The notes: generated by a model not told the origin, from the sequence alone. Positions 33,560-45,086 are shown, numbered from the stretch's first letter. The stretch is DNA of 64,000 nt from Saccopteryx bilineata (GCF_036850765.1 NC_089493.1:130578239-130642238), one strand, 5' to 3'. Numbers and translations are program-made.

Positions 33560-33930
33560 CTTTTTTATTGTATTTTTCTGAAGTTGGAAACGGGGAGGCA
33601 GTCAGACAGACTCCCGCATGCGCCCAACCAGGATCCACCCGGCACGCCCACCAGGGGGCAATGCTGTGCCCATCTGGGGCGTTGCTCTGTTGCAACCAGA
33701 GCCATTCTAGTGCCTGAGGCAGAGGCCACAGAGCCATCCTCAGCGCCCAGGCCAACTTTGCTCCAATGGAGCCCCAGCTGTGGGAGGGGAAGAGAGAGAC
33801 AGAGAGGAAGGAGAGGGGGAGGGGTGGAGAAGCAGATGGGCACTTCTCCTGTGTGCCCTGGCCGGGAATCAAACCCAGGACTCCCACACACCAGGCTGAT
33901 GCTCTACCACTGAGCCAACCAGCCAGGGCC
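33560..33930 (-). mobile_element. Bat SINE type 3 in ERV-B
   Basis: TSD GGGAATAAAG on both sides. Inverted head TGAGCCAACCAGCCAGGGCC. Confidence 0.92.
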
Positions 33931-35060
33931 GGGAATAAAGCCTTTAAGCAAATTCTTAGCCAATATAACAGGATCTATAAAAGAGTCTTTGCTGTTTTGA
34001 ATGTCCTTAACATGTTCAACAAGTCCAAGTTGGCACCATCACTATTTCACATCCCTGCAAATGCAACCCAACCCCAGTTCACTCCATTAAGAGCTGTCAC
34101 AAGGAGCAGAAGTCCAGAAACACATCTAGGAAAAGTCCTCATGGCACGGGAATTGTCACATTTCTACACTTTGCAGCTAGTGTCCAAGTCACAATGACCA
34201 CTGCTTCTGGCTGGTAATGATTCAGATAGACTGGAAAAACCATCGGCAGCATGTGTGGAGATTGAGCTTCCATTTTCTTCAAAACTGGAGAGATGAACCC
34301 AGGGGGCCTTTCCCTGGAGCTTTTCAGCCATGGAGTGGTGAGGAGAACCTTAGGATACACTAAACTGTGTGGCAAAGGTAAATTCGTAACAGAAGTTGAC
34401 AAAAAGGAGAAAGAGAGCTCTAAATTAGGAGTAGGTCCCAGCCTAAAATTTGAATGGGGTATTGAGGCAGGAGGAATAAAGGAAACACTAAATATTAAAG
34501 CAGCAGAAAATAGAACTATCAACACCCACAACAGAGATCTTTGAGGGATGAATAAAAACCCAAATATTCAGGCAAGACATAGTAAGTGGCCCTTGTGTTT
34601 ACAAGAAATGAGATCATTTTATCCGCTATTTAGAAGAATACCCTAGGCTCATCCACGTGAGATGTGAGATGGGGCCGATGGCCCTGGGCACCTTTAGCCT
34701 TCAGTGGCAAGTCCCAGCAGACTGGGCCAGGTTAGGTCACAGGTGGCTGGAGCAGGGCTGGAAGAGACTGAACCCTCCCTTAGAGGAGTGAGGGGGCAGC
34801 TTAACTTCTCATGTCCCTTTTTCCCACAGCAAAGGCATGTAAGCCTGGCAGGCTTTAGCTCAATGACTTTCCACTATTGAAGCAGGGCCCAGATGGAGTC
34901 CTATGAGGCCCCTTTGGGGTGTTGGAGCCTTTAAGGGAGTATGCCAAGAGCTGGTATTTCACCTGATCTTTTTTGGGCTTTTTCTGCCTCTTAGTCATTA
35001 TAGACCTTAAAAGCCATGCTCAGAAGATCTCACTGAATGGTTTGAGGATCCTCATTCACC
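33931..35060 (-). pseudogene. Class I NC-protease module, copy 2 (ERV-B)
   Basis: Homologous to 29239-30370 along its whole length and to 43885-44505 in reverse. It lies between the integrase and the 3' LTR, where a betaretrovirus would carry env. The decayed zinc-knuckle and protease-entry motifs are as in copy 1. Frame broken. Confidence 0.6.
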
Positions 35061-35384
35061 TATATAAAATTTTTCCATATATCTGGAGCTATTTGGAAAA
35101 AGACAAAACAGTGTTATTAGCTGGATCAAAATAAAAGAGGGTAGAGGTTGCAGGAGAAAAAGATTTGGCATCTCCTGTACATCAGCATTCAAAAGAAATT
35201 TTTGAAGTAAAAAGCATGATAAGGTAGACCTGCAGGAGTTCCATGATAAGACTCCCCCTTTTATATTTTTTTAAAATTGACCTTAAATATTTGCTGGGTA
35301 CATTTTAATAATACCTTCACTTAAAGATTGTAAGAAATACCCACAATTCAAAAGGTTTGACAAAATATGCAAATGTTTTTCCTA

Positions 35385-35742
35385 CTTTATTTTTTATTTT
35401 TTTATTTTTCTGAAGTTGGAAATGGGGAGGCAGTAAGACAGACTCCTGCATGCACCCCACCAGGATCCACCCGGCATGCCCACCAGGGGGCGATGCTCTG
35501 TTGCAACCAGAGTCATTCTAGTGCCTGAGGCAGAGGCCACAGAGCCATCCTCAGCGCCTGGGCCAACTTTGCTCCAATGGAGCCTTGGCTGCAGGAGGGG
35601 AAGAGAGAGACAGAGAGGAAAGAGAGGGGGAGGGTGGAGAAGCAGATGGGCGCTTCTCCTGTGTGCCCTGGCTGGGAATTGAACCCGGGAGTCTTGCACG
35701 CCAGGCCGACGCTCTACCACTGAGCCAACCAGCCAGGGCCGC
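35385..35742 (-). mobile_element. Bat SINE type 3 in ERV-B
   Basis: TSD TTTTCCTACTTT on both sides. Confidence 0.93.
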
Positions 35743-36700
35743 TTTTCCTACTTTAAAGATTATAAGAAATACCCGTAATTCGAAAGGTTTGACAAAATAT
35801 AGTAAATGCTTTTCCTACATATGTAGAAGTATTGTCAGTTTTGATCAGTTTAGGAAGTCCAAAAATAGAAAATGCATACAATGAACTATAAAATGCTTAG
35901 CAGCCTCTCCTGTTCTGGCAGAGGCTATTATAAATTCAGAATAAGTATCCACTGTAATGTGGACAAAGGACTGTTTGCAAATGAAGGTATATGAGTAACA
36001 TCCATTTGCCAGAGTCATCCTGGTAGGAGTCCTTGAGGGTTAACTCCAAATGAAGAGACAGATTGTAGTATAGCACACCTTGGACGGGATTTAACAATCT
36101 GCTGTGTTGCTTCCCAAGAAAGTTGAAACTGTTTACGCAGGGCTGCAGTGTTCTGGTGATGAATAGTATGAGACTGGATTGCTTGCTCTGTCATGGTTGC
36201 TCCAATAATTTTCTTTTGGGTAGTTTGATCAACAGGGCATTCCCTTGTGCTAAAGCTCCAGGGAGCATGGAGTTAGCTCAAATATGTCCTATAAAACATG
36301 GAACTCTATGTTGACATACAAGTCTTTGAAGAAGGAGAAACTGCTGAAATAGTTCCTCATCAGTAGTTGTCCCTAAGATAGCAGTCTCTATAGTGGAAAC
36401 AACCATAAGTAAATATTTGCTGTCTGTATACAGATTAAAGGAGGAACATGGCAAATGCTGAAAAGCCATGATAATGGCATGTAATTCTACTCTTTGAGCT
36501 GATTTCCATCGATTATTAAGCCTGCTATTCCTGAGCTGGACCCATCAGTACAGACTGTAGGTGCTTCAGAAAAGGGCTCATTAACAATTGTCTTAGGAAA
36601 GACAAATGTAGTAATTAATGAAAATTGAACTACTTTATCAGCTGGGTAGTGAGAATCAGTTTGGCATATAAAATTGCAAAAGCAATTTGCCATTTAGTGG
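35743..36700 (-). pseudogene. ERV-B RNase H and integrase N-terminal remnant
   Basis: Minus strand: RNase H motifs TVCTDGSSSG (near 36550) and NLYTDSKYLLMVVSTIETAI (near 36430), then an integrase zinc-domain-like stretch SWEATQQIVKSRPRCAI (near 36100) and the start of the core near 36010-35880. Stops interrupt the frame, e.g. near 35980. Betaretroviral type. Confidence 0.8.
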
Positions 36701-37541
36701 AAGTTTCCCAGAGCCATTGTTGTTGATCCTTTGAGAAAGGAACAACAATAATTTGAGGCTCAAAACCTACAAACTATAAGATTCGCCTATGCCCCTTGAT
36801 AATGAGGCGACAAGATCAAAATACCGAAAACTTTCTTAGGTGTAACAGCTAAATGAATCCATTCAATAGGACCTGAAGCTTGCCACAATAGTCCCGTTGG
36901 AGTGTTACTCGAGGGACAAATTAGTAAGGCAATTGATTCTTCAGGATTTATGCATTTTAGTTGTGCTTGTTGCAAGGTATTTTCTACAAGCTTTAAAGCT
37001 TGCTGTACTGCAGCTGTAAGTAGCCAAGGAGAAGCTGGTTCAGCTGAGCCTCTTAGAATATCAAAAAGTGGCTTCAGTTTCCCAGTAGTTAATTTCAAGG
37101 AATGTCTAAGCCAATTAATGTCTCCTAATAGTTTCTGGAAATCATTTAAAGTTTGTAAATGATCTGTCCTGATTTCTAATTTTTGTGGACGAATTTGTTG
37201 TCCCTCAATAATATGTCCTAAATAAGAGAAATGTAAAGATTGCTGTACCTTTTCAGGAGCTATATAAAGTCCTGATTTTTTTTCAAAGAATATTCTAGTT
37301 GTTGCAAAATTGTCAACACAGTGTCTTTATCTGAATGAGCGATAAGAATATTACCTATATAATGAATTATGTATGCCTTAGGGTGCTGGAGAGATAGCTT
37401 GAGCAACATATTTTTGGCACAAGGTAGGACTGTTAGCCATACCTTCAGGCAAAACTCTGTACTGGTATCGCTCCATTGGAGCCTAGAAATCAAGTGAAGG
37501 AACACTGAATGCAAAACACTTTCAATCATGAGGGCTTAAAG

Positions 37542-38363
37542 CAGGGGTCTCAAACTCAACTCAGCATGTGGGCCGCAGAGCAAGATCATAGCTGTTCAGC
37601 GGGCCGCACTAGGTCTACAAAAGGCAACTGTTATGCAACACTTTTCTCACTGCAGTTGAAAACAAAACAAAACAAAACAAAACAAAAAAAGCCCTGGCCG
37701 GTTGGCTCAGCGGTAGAGCGTCGGCCTAGCGTGCGGAGGACCCGGGTTCGATTCCCGGCCAGGGCACACAGGAGAGGCGCCCATTTGCTTCTCCACCCCT
37801 CCGTCCGCGCTTTCCTCTCTGTCTCTCTCTTCCCCTCCCGCAGCCAAGGCTCCATTGGAGCAGAGATGGCCCGGGCGCTGGGGATGGCTCTGTGGCCTCT
37901 GCCTCAGGCGCTAGAGTGGCTCTGGTCGCAATATGGCGACGCCCAGGATGGGCAGAGCATCGCCCCCTGGTGGGCAGAGCGTCGCCCCTGGTGGGCGTGC
38001 CGGGTGGATCCCGGTCGGGCGCATGCGGGAGTCTGTCTGACTGTCTCTCCCCGTTTCCAGCTTCAGAAAAATGAAAAAAAAAAAAAAAAAAAGAAAACAA
38101 AAAAAAATCAGTACAACAAGCACAATCATACATGCAGTTTACTCAGTGTCACAAAACGACCAGAAACTGTAGTTCGCATCACAACTGCTGTTAACTAAGC
38201 TAATATCTAGCTAGGATGCTAGAGAAATGAAAAATACAAGTAGGCCCCTAGGCTTACTTAATTTTATCCAAAATATTTTGAACTTCGTGGATTAGTCTGC
38301 GGGCCGCACAAAATAGTTCGGCGGGCCGCATGCGGCCCATGGGCCACAAGTTTGAGACCCCTG
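37542..38363 (+). mobile_element. hAT-type MITE (CAGGGGTCTCAAACTC family) split by a SINE
   Basis: Ends CAGGGGTCTCAAACTCAACT and AGTTTGAGACCCCTG, subterminal GGGCCGCA motifs at both ends, and perfect 8-bp duplication GCTTAAAG (37534-37541, 38364-38371). A type 3 SINE (37692-38096) is nested inside. Confidence 0.95.
37692..38096 (+). mobile_element. Bat SINE type 3 nested in hAT MITE
   Basis: CCCTGGCCGGTTGGCTCAGC head, B box GGTTCGATTCCC. A GAAAACAAAA-type duplication on both sides. Confidence 0.93.
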
Positions 38364-38810
38364 GCTTAAAGGAATAGTAAAAAAGCAATCCTTCAAGTCA
38401 ATAGTTACAGGGTGGAAATTCCATGGAATGGCAATAGGAGAAGGGAGTCCTAGCTGGAGAGGACCCATAATTTCCATAGTCTTATTTATTGCTCTCAAAT
38501 CTTGTAATAGCCTTCAGTTTCCTGATTTCTTTTTAATAACAAATGTAGGCGGATTCCATGGACTATTAGATGGTTCAATGTGCCCAAGCTTTAACTGCTC
38601 CTGTACCAATCAAGCAGCTGCCTTAAGATTCTCCAGAGAAAGGGGCCATTGGTCTACCCATACAGGATTATCTGATTTCCAAGTAATTGGGTCTGCACAA
38701 TGCATTATTGGGGTAGCAGGAGCTATCAAGGCACTTATGCTAAATTTTGATATCCTAATCCATGCCTTCTGGTATTGGGTGCCACTTCTATGGAGGTGAG
38801 AATTCCCTGC

Positions 38811-39195
38811 TGTTCTTTTTTTTTTTTTTTTTGTATTTTTCTGAAGTTGGAAACGGGGAGGCAGTCAGACAGACTCCCGCATGCACCCGACCGGGATCCA
38901 CCTGGCACGCCCACCACGGGGCAATGCTCTGCCCATCTGGGGCGTTGCTCTGTTGCAACCAGAGCCATTCTAGTACCTGAGGCAAAGGCCATGGAGCCAT
39001 CTTCAGCACCTGGGCCAACTTTGCTCCAGTGGAGCCTTGGCTGCGGGAGGGGAAGAGAGAGAGAGAGAGGAAGGAGAGGGGGAGGGGTGGAGAAGCAGAT
39101 GGGCGCTTCTCCTGTGTGCCCTGGCCGGGAATCAAACCCGGGAGTTTTGCACGCCAGGCTGACACTCTAACACTGAGCCAACCGGCCAGGGCTCC
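38811..39195 (-). mobile_element. Bat SINE type 3 in ERV-B
   Basis: TSD TCCCTGCTGTTCTTT on both sides. Confidence 0.95.
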
Positions 39196-39604
39196 CTGCT
39201 GTTCTTTCCTTAGTCCCTTAGTGGGCAAAAATCCTTGATCAAACATTTGAGTACTGATTAAACCATTAGGACTGACAAGCAATGTTCCCATCTTTTTCAA
39301 AACATCTCTACCCCACAGATTAACTGGCAATCCAGGGAGCGCATAAGGCTGAAAAAGTCCAGAATGACCTTCTTTATCTTCCCATTGTAAAAAACTAGAG
39401 CTTTGTTGAGGAGATTTACCCTGCCCTATACCTTGTAATTCTGTGGCTGCTGCATGAGTGGGCCAGGAAGGAGGCCAATGTAGCTTAGCAATAACAGATA
39501 CATCAGCTCTAGTATCTAAAAGTCCTTTAAATTTATACCCTTGTATTGTTAGTTCTATTTCAGGGTATTCCTGACCTATTTTTTGAATCCAATTGGCAAA
39601 ATCA
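39196..39604 (-). pseudogene. ERV-B protease remnant
   Basis: Minus strand: PEIELTIQGYKFKGLLDTRA then DVSVIAK. The catalytic DTGAD-type box reads DTRAD (39502-39516), so the Gly of the aspartic protease triad is Arg. Then PVNLWGRDVLKKMG, the typical C-terminal strand. Runs toward the RT at left, interrupted by a SINE. Confidence 0.82.
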
Positions 39605-41404
39605 GTGGAGCTGAATCCTCAAATTTTTCAGGGTTCTTTTTGCAAGGTTTGGCCTGAGAAGCAGAATTAGCATCCTTTTACTATTCTTCTAACTGCCTGA
39701 AGCAGCTTGAGACAAATTCTTAAAATGACTTATTAGGACCCTGCTTAATTTTGCTCAATTCCTTTGTTTTACCTACCTGAGTATAACCTTACACATAAAC
39801 AAGACATTTTATGCATAAAAAACACAAGTATAACATATAACTTTGATTAATCCTAATATTTGAATTGCTATTTGGCTCCTAACTCTGAACACACCTCACA
39901 ATGCACTAACCAAATCAGTAAGTCTTAAGGATCTACATTCTATTCTATTTAAATTTAAATGAGTGCTCCTTAGAAGTTCTAAAATAATTTTATATTTTAA
40001 ATATTAGAGCCAGCATTTCCAATCTTTGCATGCAGGAAATCAATTCAGGCCTCAAAAACAGACACATTTAGACGTTAAACAAAGACTTCACAGAAACAAG
40101 AATTAGATCAGGTGTCCCCAAACTACGGCCCGCGGGCCGCATGCAGCCCCCTGAGACCATTTATCCGGCCCCCCACCGCACTTCTGGAAGGGGCCCTCTT
40201 TCATTGGTGGTCAGTGAGAGGAGCACTGTATGTGGCGGCCCCCCAACGGTCTGAGGGACAGTGAACTGGCCCCCTGTGTAAAAAGTTTGGGGACCCGTGA
40301 ATTAGATGAACCAGACAAACCAGAAAGAAACCCGGGATTTCAGAGCACAACCAGATTAGAAAGATACCTGCCTGATTTTAGTCAGGGCATTTTATGACAG
40401 AGGAACTGAAGGATGAGCCTAAACAAAATCTCCCTGAGAAAATTTGCTCTCGGCAGCTGCTGGGAAATTTTCCATAGTCAGATCCAACACAGGTCCCCTG
40501 CCTCAATTTCCTAGCAAAGAATAAGAAAAAAACAAAATGATAGTTCAGAAGATTGTAGTTAGAACATTAAAGAAAATCAGACCATAACAGGAAAAGCCAT
40601 AACTTTCCTAATATCTGAGTCTCCTATCCATTCTCAAATTCTATAGTCCTGTAACCGGTGGCTCGGGTTGACTATGCTGAGATTTCTCCCCTACCTCAAC
40701 AGCCTTTTCATGAAAGTCTGACTTCCACAGCAAATAATCACCCCCAGAGAGACAAGCACGAGCAATCGCCTTCCAGTCATTTGCGGGAAGAGCTTTTGCA
40801 CTAATAGTATCTAATAAACCACATGAAAAAGGGGCAGTAGGCCTATACTGAACACAAACAAGTTTAAGCTCTTTCAGAGTTCTAAAAGGTACAGGTTTAT
40901 GTTCTCACACTAGACTCTCTGTATCATCCTGTCTTTCTACAACAGGAAAACAGGTAAAGCCATTTATTGTTTCCCTACATTTTGAGCCTGGTCTATAGAT
41001 TGTTGGAGAGGGGATTTCCCAGATTTGAGCCATAGACTCCGAAACCAGCCTGATAAGGGAACGGAGGAGCAGAGGGTTGAATGTAGGAAGGAGCTGAGGG
41101 CAGCGGAGGCCCCGTGGCTAAGGCAGCCATAGCCGCAGATTTTTTATCCCCTGAGTCATCCTCAGACTCCAAGTTATCCTCGTATTCTCATCCTTCTGTT
41201 TCCAGCTCACCCTGATACTCTTCAGGCAACAATTTGTCCTCATACAGAAACATTTCTACAAAAAAGTTCCTTATTTTTTACCCTAACTGCTTCATAATTT
41301 TTTACTTTCGACTACACTTTCCCCAAAAACGTTCTTTACTCACTGTACACACTTCACTTGGGGAGTTCCATCACCTGCCTTCAGTTTAGTTTTCTCATAC
41401 TCAA
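39605..41404 (-). pseudogene. ERV-B gag remnant
   Basis: Capsid-like stretch at 40702-40895 (minus): RTLKELKLVCVQYRPTAPFS and NDWKAIARACLSGGDYLLWK, characteristic of betaretroviral capsid. Upstream is acidic and proline-containing sequence near 41.1 kb. Downstream sequence to 39605 is heavily decayed and carries a hAT MITE. No continuous frame. Confidence 0.8.
40109..40299 (+). mobile_element. hAT-type MITE (GGTCCCCAAAC family), complete
   Basis: Ends CAGGTGTCCCCAAACTACGG and AGTTTGGGGACCCGTG, perfect 8-bp duplication AATTAGAT (40101-40108, 40300-40307), 191 bp. Same family as 22695-23222. Confidence 0.95.
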
Positions 41405-41423
41405 GTCTTCTGTTCAGGCGCCA
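41405..41423 (-). other. ERV-B primer binding site (tRNA-Lys3-like)
   Basis: Minus strand TGGCGCCTGAACAGAAGAC, matching the Lys3 site at the first 14 bases but one. Two bases from the LTR end. Confidence 0.85.
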
Positions 41424-41425
41424 CT

Positions 41426-41489
41426 TGCCATGGACTAGTGTGGCTCCTAATTCTGGGTTTTGAGTGAGAACGGTGGGGAATTAAGAAAA
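41426..41489 (-). repeat. ERV-B 5' LTR, left part
   Basis: TGCCATGGACTAGTGTGGCT to GGGGAATTAAGAAAA. Interrupted here by ERV-C; resumes at 47342. Confidence 0.9.
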
Positions 41490-41906
41490 TGTTAGGTTCA
41501 AGGAAGTGTGCTGTGGCTGCCAGAGTCTAACTCTTAGAAAAACAAGAGCAGGGAAGTGTTAACAAGGTCCCTGTGAGGCCAAGAACAAAGAGTTTAGCAC
41601 AAAGTTGGGAGACTATGAGTCAAAGACCCTTATTAGAAGTTTACGTTTGAAATTCTTCACTGAGCTATGCCCCCCCCCCTGTTGCTATGCTGTGTGCGAC
41701 CTTTCTAGTGAATAGCTAACTGCCATATCTGCTTCTGTATAATACTTGCTCAGCCTAGATAGCTACCCTATAAAAAGGAGCCATTTTAGAAGCTCGGGGC
41801 TGCAGTGCTCCCTTGCGCGTGTTGCCTACAGTCTCTGCACAGGTTTGCAATAAAACTTATAAAATTTATTTTGGGTTTGCTGTGGTCTGTTTCCTGGGAT
41901 GTAACA
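41490..41906 (+). repeat. ERV-C 5' LTR
   Basis: TGTTAGGTTCAAGGAAGTGT to CCTGGGATGTAACA. TATAAAAAGG at about 41769, AATAAAAC poly-A signal at about 41848, C-run of 10 near 41671. Confidence 0.92.
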
Positions 41907-41908
41907 CA

Positions 41909-41926
41909 TGGAGGCCCCAGTGAGAT
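41909..41926 (+). other. ERV-C primer binding site (tRNA-Thr-like)
   Basis: TGGAGGCCCCAGTGAGAT, two bases after the LTR end. The first 11 bases fit a tRNA-Thr 3' end. Confidence 0.7.
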
Positions 41927-42289
41927 AGGCCGTGTAAGATCCCTCCTCACGGAGTGGGCTGCAGCAGACGTTGGTAGCTGGCCAGCCTCCAGCAGTTGCC
42001 GTTTGGAAACTGAATTTGGCTGATTCGAAACATTTGGAGTCTTGAGACTGTTTGGTAAGGAAGCTTCCTCTTTGAATATTTGGAAACAGAGCTCTAGTTA
42101 GAAAAGGGTGTAGTGGAGCAGGCGGGATGCCACCTGATTTCTCCCCACCTGGTCGGTCGGGGAACGAAGGACGCTGCCTTCTCCCTTTGGTTTTGGTTTA
42201 GAAGTTTTGTTTGTTTTGTGTGCATATTTGGTTTGCTTGTCTGCTTTGCCCATTGCTTCCTCACAGGATTCCTTCGAGATTCAAGGGCC

Positions 42290-43348
42290 ATGGGTCAGGG
42301 GCAATCTGCTGCCCTAAAGCCTCTTCAGTACTTGCTTGATGACTTTTCTGATTTCTCTCGCAGGCACTAGACTATGGGACTCCTGTTGATTCCGCCACGT
42401 TGCGGACTCTTTGTGAACTAGAATGGCCAACTTAAGAGCAGACTGGCCAAACCAAGGATTTCTAGACCCATAGAAAACATAGAGAGTTTAGTGTACTACC
42501 ACCAGCGCCCACCTGCAGGCAGGTGGCACAGTCAGTATGCAGCCAGTATAGCAACAGAGGTAGAGAAAGAAAAGGCAGCCAGGCTGCAGCTGGCTGCAGG
42601 AGAAGCGGCAGGCTCCCCTCACAGTTTCAGGCACTTGCCCCTCCCCCTTGGGCACCAGCTCAAGGGCTAAGCCACTGCTTAGTCAGGCAAAAGATAACAG
42701 TGCAGTAAGCTAGAGGTTATCATCACCTTGCTACAACCCCTGCCCTCCTCTGCTTTGGCTCTGGGAAATCTCCGCCTCCATGTGGAGCCAGATCCGAGGA
42801 GAAGATTTAGGGAATACGGCCCCTTCTAAACTCACTGCTTTAGCCGTAATAGTCAAGAATTATAGGAAAAAGGTCCTCAGGGAATTATAGGGTTACTATG
42901 TCCCTGAGGAAATTGAGGCCATTCCTTATTTTTCTCTGAAAATCAGTAGTTCATTAGGAATAGTAGTTTATAATCTCTTGTTGTAAATCGTACTAAATTT
43001 ATACTAATAGTAAAGCATATGGAATTGTATAGTTTGTCAAATACAAAGACTTCCTTTTTTGTACCAAGAATCTGTTGTTGTAAAAAAAAAACCAAAACAT
43101 TTTCTATGTTATAAATGTATATGTTATTTCAACAGTCTTTTGTTAATTCTCCTTTTCATTTGCTATTTCATAGCCTGTGATATTAAAATTTTAGTTTAAA
43201 TATTAGGGGATATATAATAATTCAGTAATTGTTAATTGTTCAATATTAGGTCACAAAACCCAGAGTAACAAATATTACTATTGATTAGCTTAATAGAAGA
43301 ATTCTTAACATAATAGGTAGAAAAAAGAACTCTAAAGACATAATCCTG
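42290..43348 (+). pseudogene. ERV-C gag remnant
   Basis: ATG at 42290 with MGQGQSAALKPLQYLLDDFS, a myristoylation-type N-terminus, stopping after 26 codons. In another frame ALDYGTPVDSATLRTLCELE follows, comparable to LHTLCELEWPT in ERV-A gag. Then Ala/Pro-rich sequence to about 42.72 kb and AT-rich decayed sequence to 43348. Frameshift and stops present. Confidence 0.7.
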
Positions 43349-43733
43349 GGCCCTGGCCGGTTGGCTCAGTGGTAGAGCATCGGCCTAGCATGCGGAGGAC
43401 CCGGGTTCGATTCCCAGCCAGGGCACACAGGAGAAGCGCCCATTTGCTTCTCCACCCCTCTGCCACGCCTTCTTCTCTGTCTCTCTCTTCCCTTCCCGCA
43501 GCCAAGGCTCCATTGGAGCAAAGATGGCCCGGGCGCTGGGGATGGCTCTGTGGCCTCTGCCTCAGGCGCTAGAGTGACTCTGGTCGCAACATGGCGACGC
43601 CCCGGATGGGCAGAGCATCGCCTCATGGTGGGCGTGCCGGGCGGATCCCGGTCGGGCGCATGCGGGAGTCTGTCTGACTGTCTCTCCCTGTTTCCAGCTT
43701 CAGAAAAATGCAAAAAATAAAAATAAAATAAAA
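43349..43733 (+). mobile_element. Bat SINE type 3 in ERV-C
   Basis: TSD AAAGACATAATCCTG on both sides. Confidence 0.95.
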
Positions 43734-43779
43734 AGACATAATCCTGAACCTCCACCTGATTTCAGACCCTCCACAGTCT

Positions 43780-43884
43780 CCAACCACTTACCATCACAGA
43801 TCAAATCTTTTCTTTCCTCGGTCTAATAGGCTTCTTTAAATACAGGATTCCCAATTTTGTTCTCTTAGTCAAGCCCCTCAGTAA
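43780..43884 (+). pseudogene. ERV-C reverse transcriptase fragment
   Basis: Plus-strand reading with FLGLIGFFKYRIPNFVLLVK then PLS, typical of the class I RT thumb. Located 5' of a gag NC-protease segment, the reverse of the usual gag-pro-pol order. Confidence 0.65.
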
Positions 43885-44505
43885 GATCTTCTGAGCATGG
43901 CTTTTAAGGTCTATAATGACCAAGAAAGTAACAGAAAAGGCAAATAAGGCCCAAAAGAAGTCAGGAAATACCAACTTTTGGCTCCAGTGCCCTAAGGGGC
44001 TTCATAGCATTTCATCAAGGCCCTGCTCCAGAGTGGAAAGAAAGGTCATTGAACTGAAGCCTGCCAGGCTTCCTGGTTCCACTGGTTGACACACCTGTAC
44101 TATGGAAAGGGGGACATGAGAAGGTAAGCTGCCCCCTTGCTCCATGGAGGGAGGGTTCAGTCTCTCTAGCCCTGCTCTAGCTACCTGTGACCTGACCTTG
44201 CCCAGCGTGCTGGGAATTGCCACTGAAGGCCCAAGGACATCGTTCACGAGCCTAAGGTATTTCTTCCAAGTAGCAGATAAGCTAATCTCATTTCTTGTAA
44301 ACACAAGGGCCATCTTACTATGCCTTGCTTGAATATTTAAATTTTATTTATCCCTCAAAAATCTCTACTGTGGGTATTGACAGTCTGATTTTATTGTTTT
44401 ATTTAATGTTTAGTATCTCCTTTATTTCTCTTATCTCAATGCCCCATGCCTATTATAGGCTGGGACCTGCTACTAGTTCCAGCTAGAAGCAGTAGTCACT
44501 AGGAC
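43885..44505 (+). pseudogene. Class I NC-protease module, copy 3 (ERV-C)
   Basis: Reverse-strand counterpart of 34470-35035 and 29800-30330. An open frame (44144-44332) ends with FFQVADKLISFLVNTRAILL, a class I protease entry in which the catalytic DTG-type triplet reads NTR. The zinc-knuckle region before it is decayed. Confidence 0.65.
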
Positions 44506-44830
44506 TTAAACTCTAACTGCAAAGTGTAGAAATGTAACACCCTTTCCCTAAGTACTTGCAGGTTTTATAGGTTACTCAACAAACTGTTCAAAAACTGTCC
44601 AAGAGGCACTTCTAGCAGTATACCACTCAAGGACTGACTCCCATGTAGACGAGTCCACACACCATGATCCTGACCACCCCCACTACTGCCAAGGTAGAAG
44701 GCATACTCGCCTGGGTTCACCGCAGCTGGCTGACGCTTGCAGTCCCAGCAGAGACACCTTTGTGGACAGCAAAGACTGACCTCGCCAACCCTTGTAAGCT
44801 GACCCTGAGAAGGACAGCATGCCCTGCTTC
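44506..44830 (+). pseudogene. ERV-C integrase C-terminal remnant
   Basis: LTTPTTAKVEGILAWVHRSW then KTDLANPCKLTLRRT (44664-44820), the SH3-like C-terminal domain of class I integrases. The preceding 150 bp are decayed. A GNA-type reading follows and ends soon after. Confidence 0.75.
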
Positions 44831-45086
44831 AGCCACAAACCAGAAATTAACTGGTTCACGCATGGGTAATGCCTAAAGAAACTCACTAAAGACCTCCTTT
44901 TAATTAGACTTTGGGGAGGGAGGGAAACTAAGGTAAAGAAAAGCCAAGTAAGTCATCTTAAGGTTTAATGCATGTACTGCTATGAGTCATACAGAAAGGG
45001 GGTGTAGGCCCCTTGGCTGAGAGAGAAGCTACAAAGTAAATGAAAATTATATATGTGCTTATAAATACCACTATAAAATAACCTGT

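Larger units (their letters stand above)
36700..38810 (-). pseudogene. ERV-B reverse transcriptase remnant
   Basis: Minus strand: INKTMEIMGPLQLGLPSP and PVTIDLKDCFFTIPLSQ (fingers/palm, near 38.4 kb), AYIIHYIGNILIAH (near 37.36 kb), then connection sequence with ASGPIEWIHLAVTPKKVFG (near 36.85 kb). The catalytic YMDD-type box reads YIGN (37350-37361), so both catalytic Asp residues are lost. Interrupted by a hAT MITE carrying a SINE. Confidence 0.85.
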
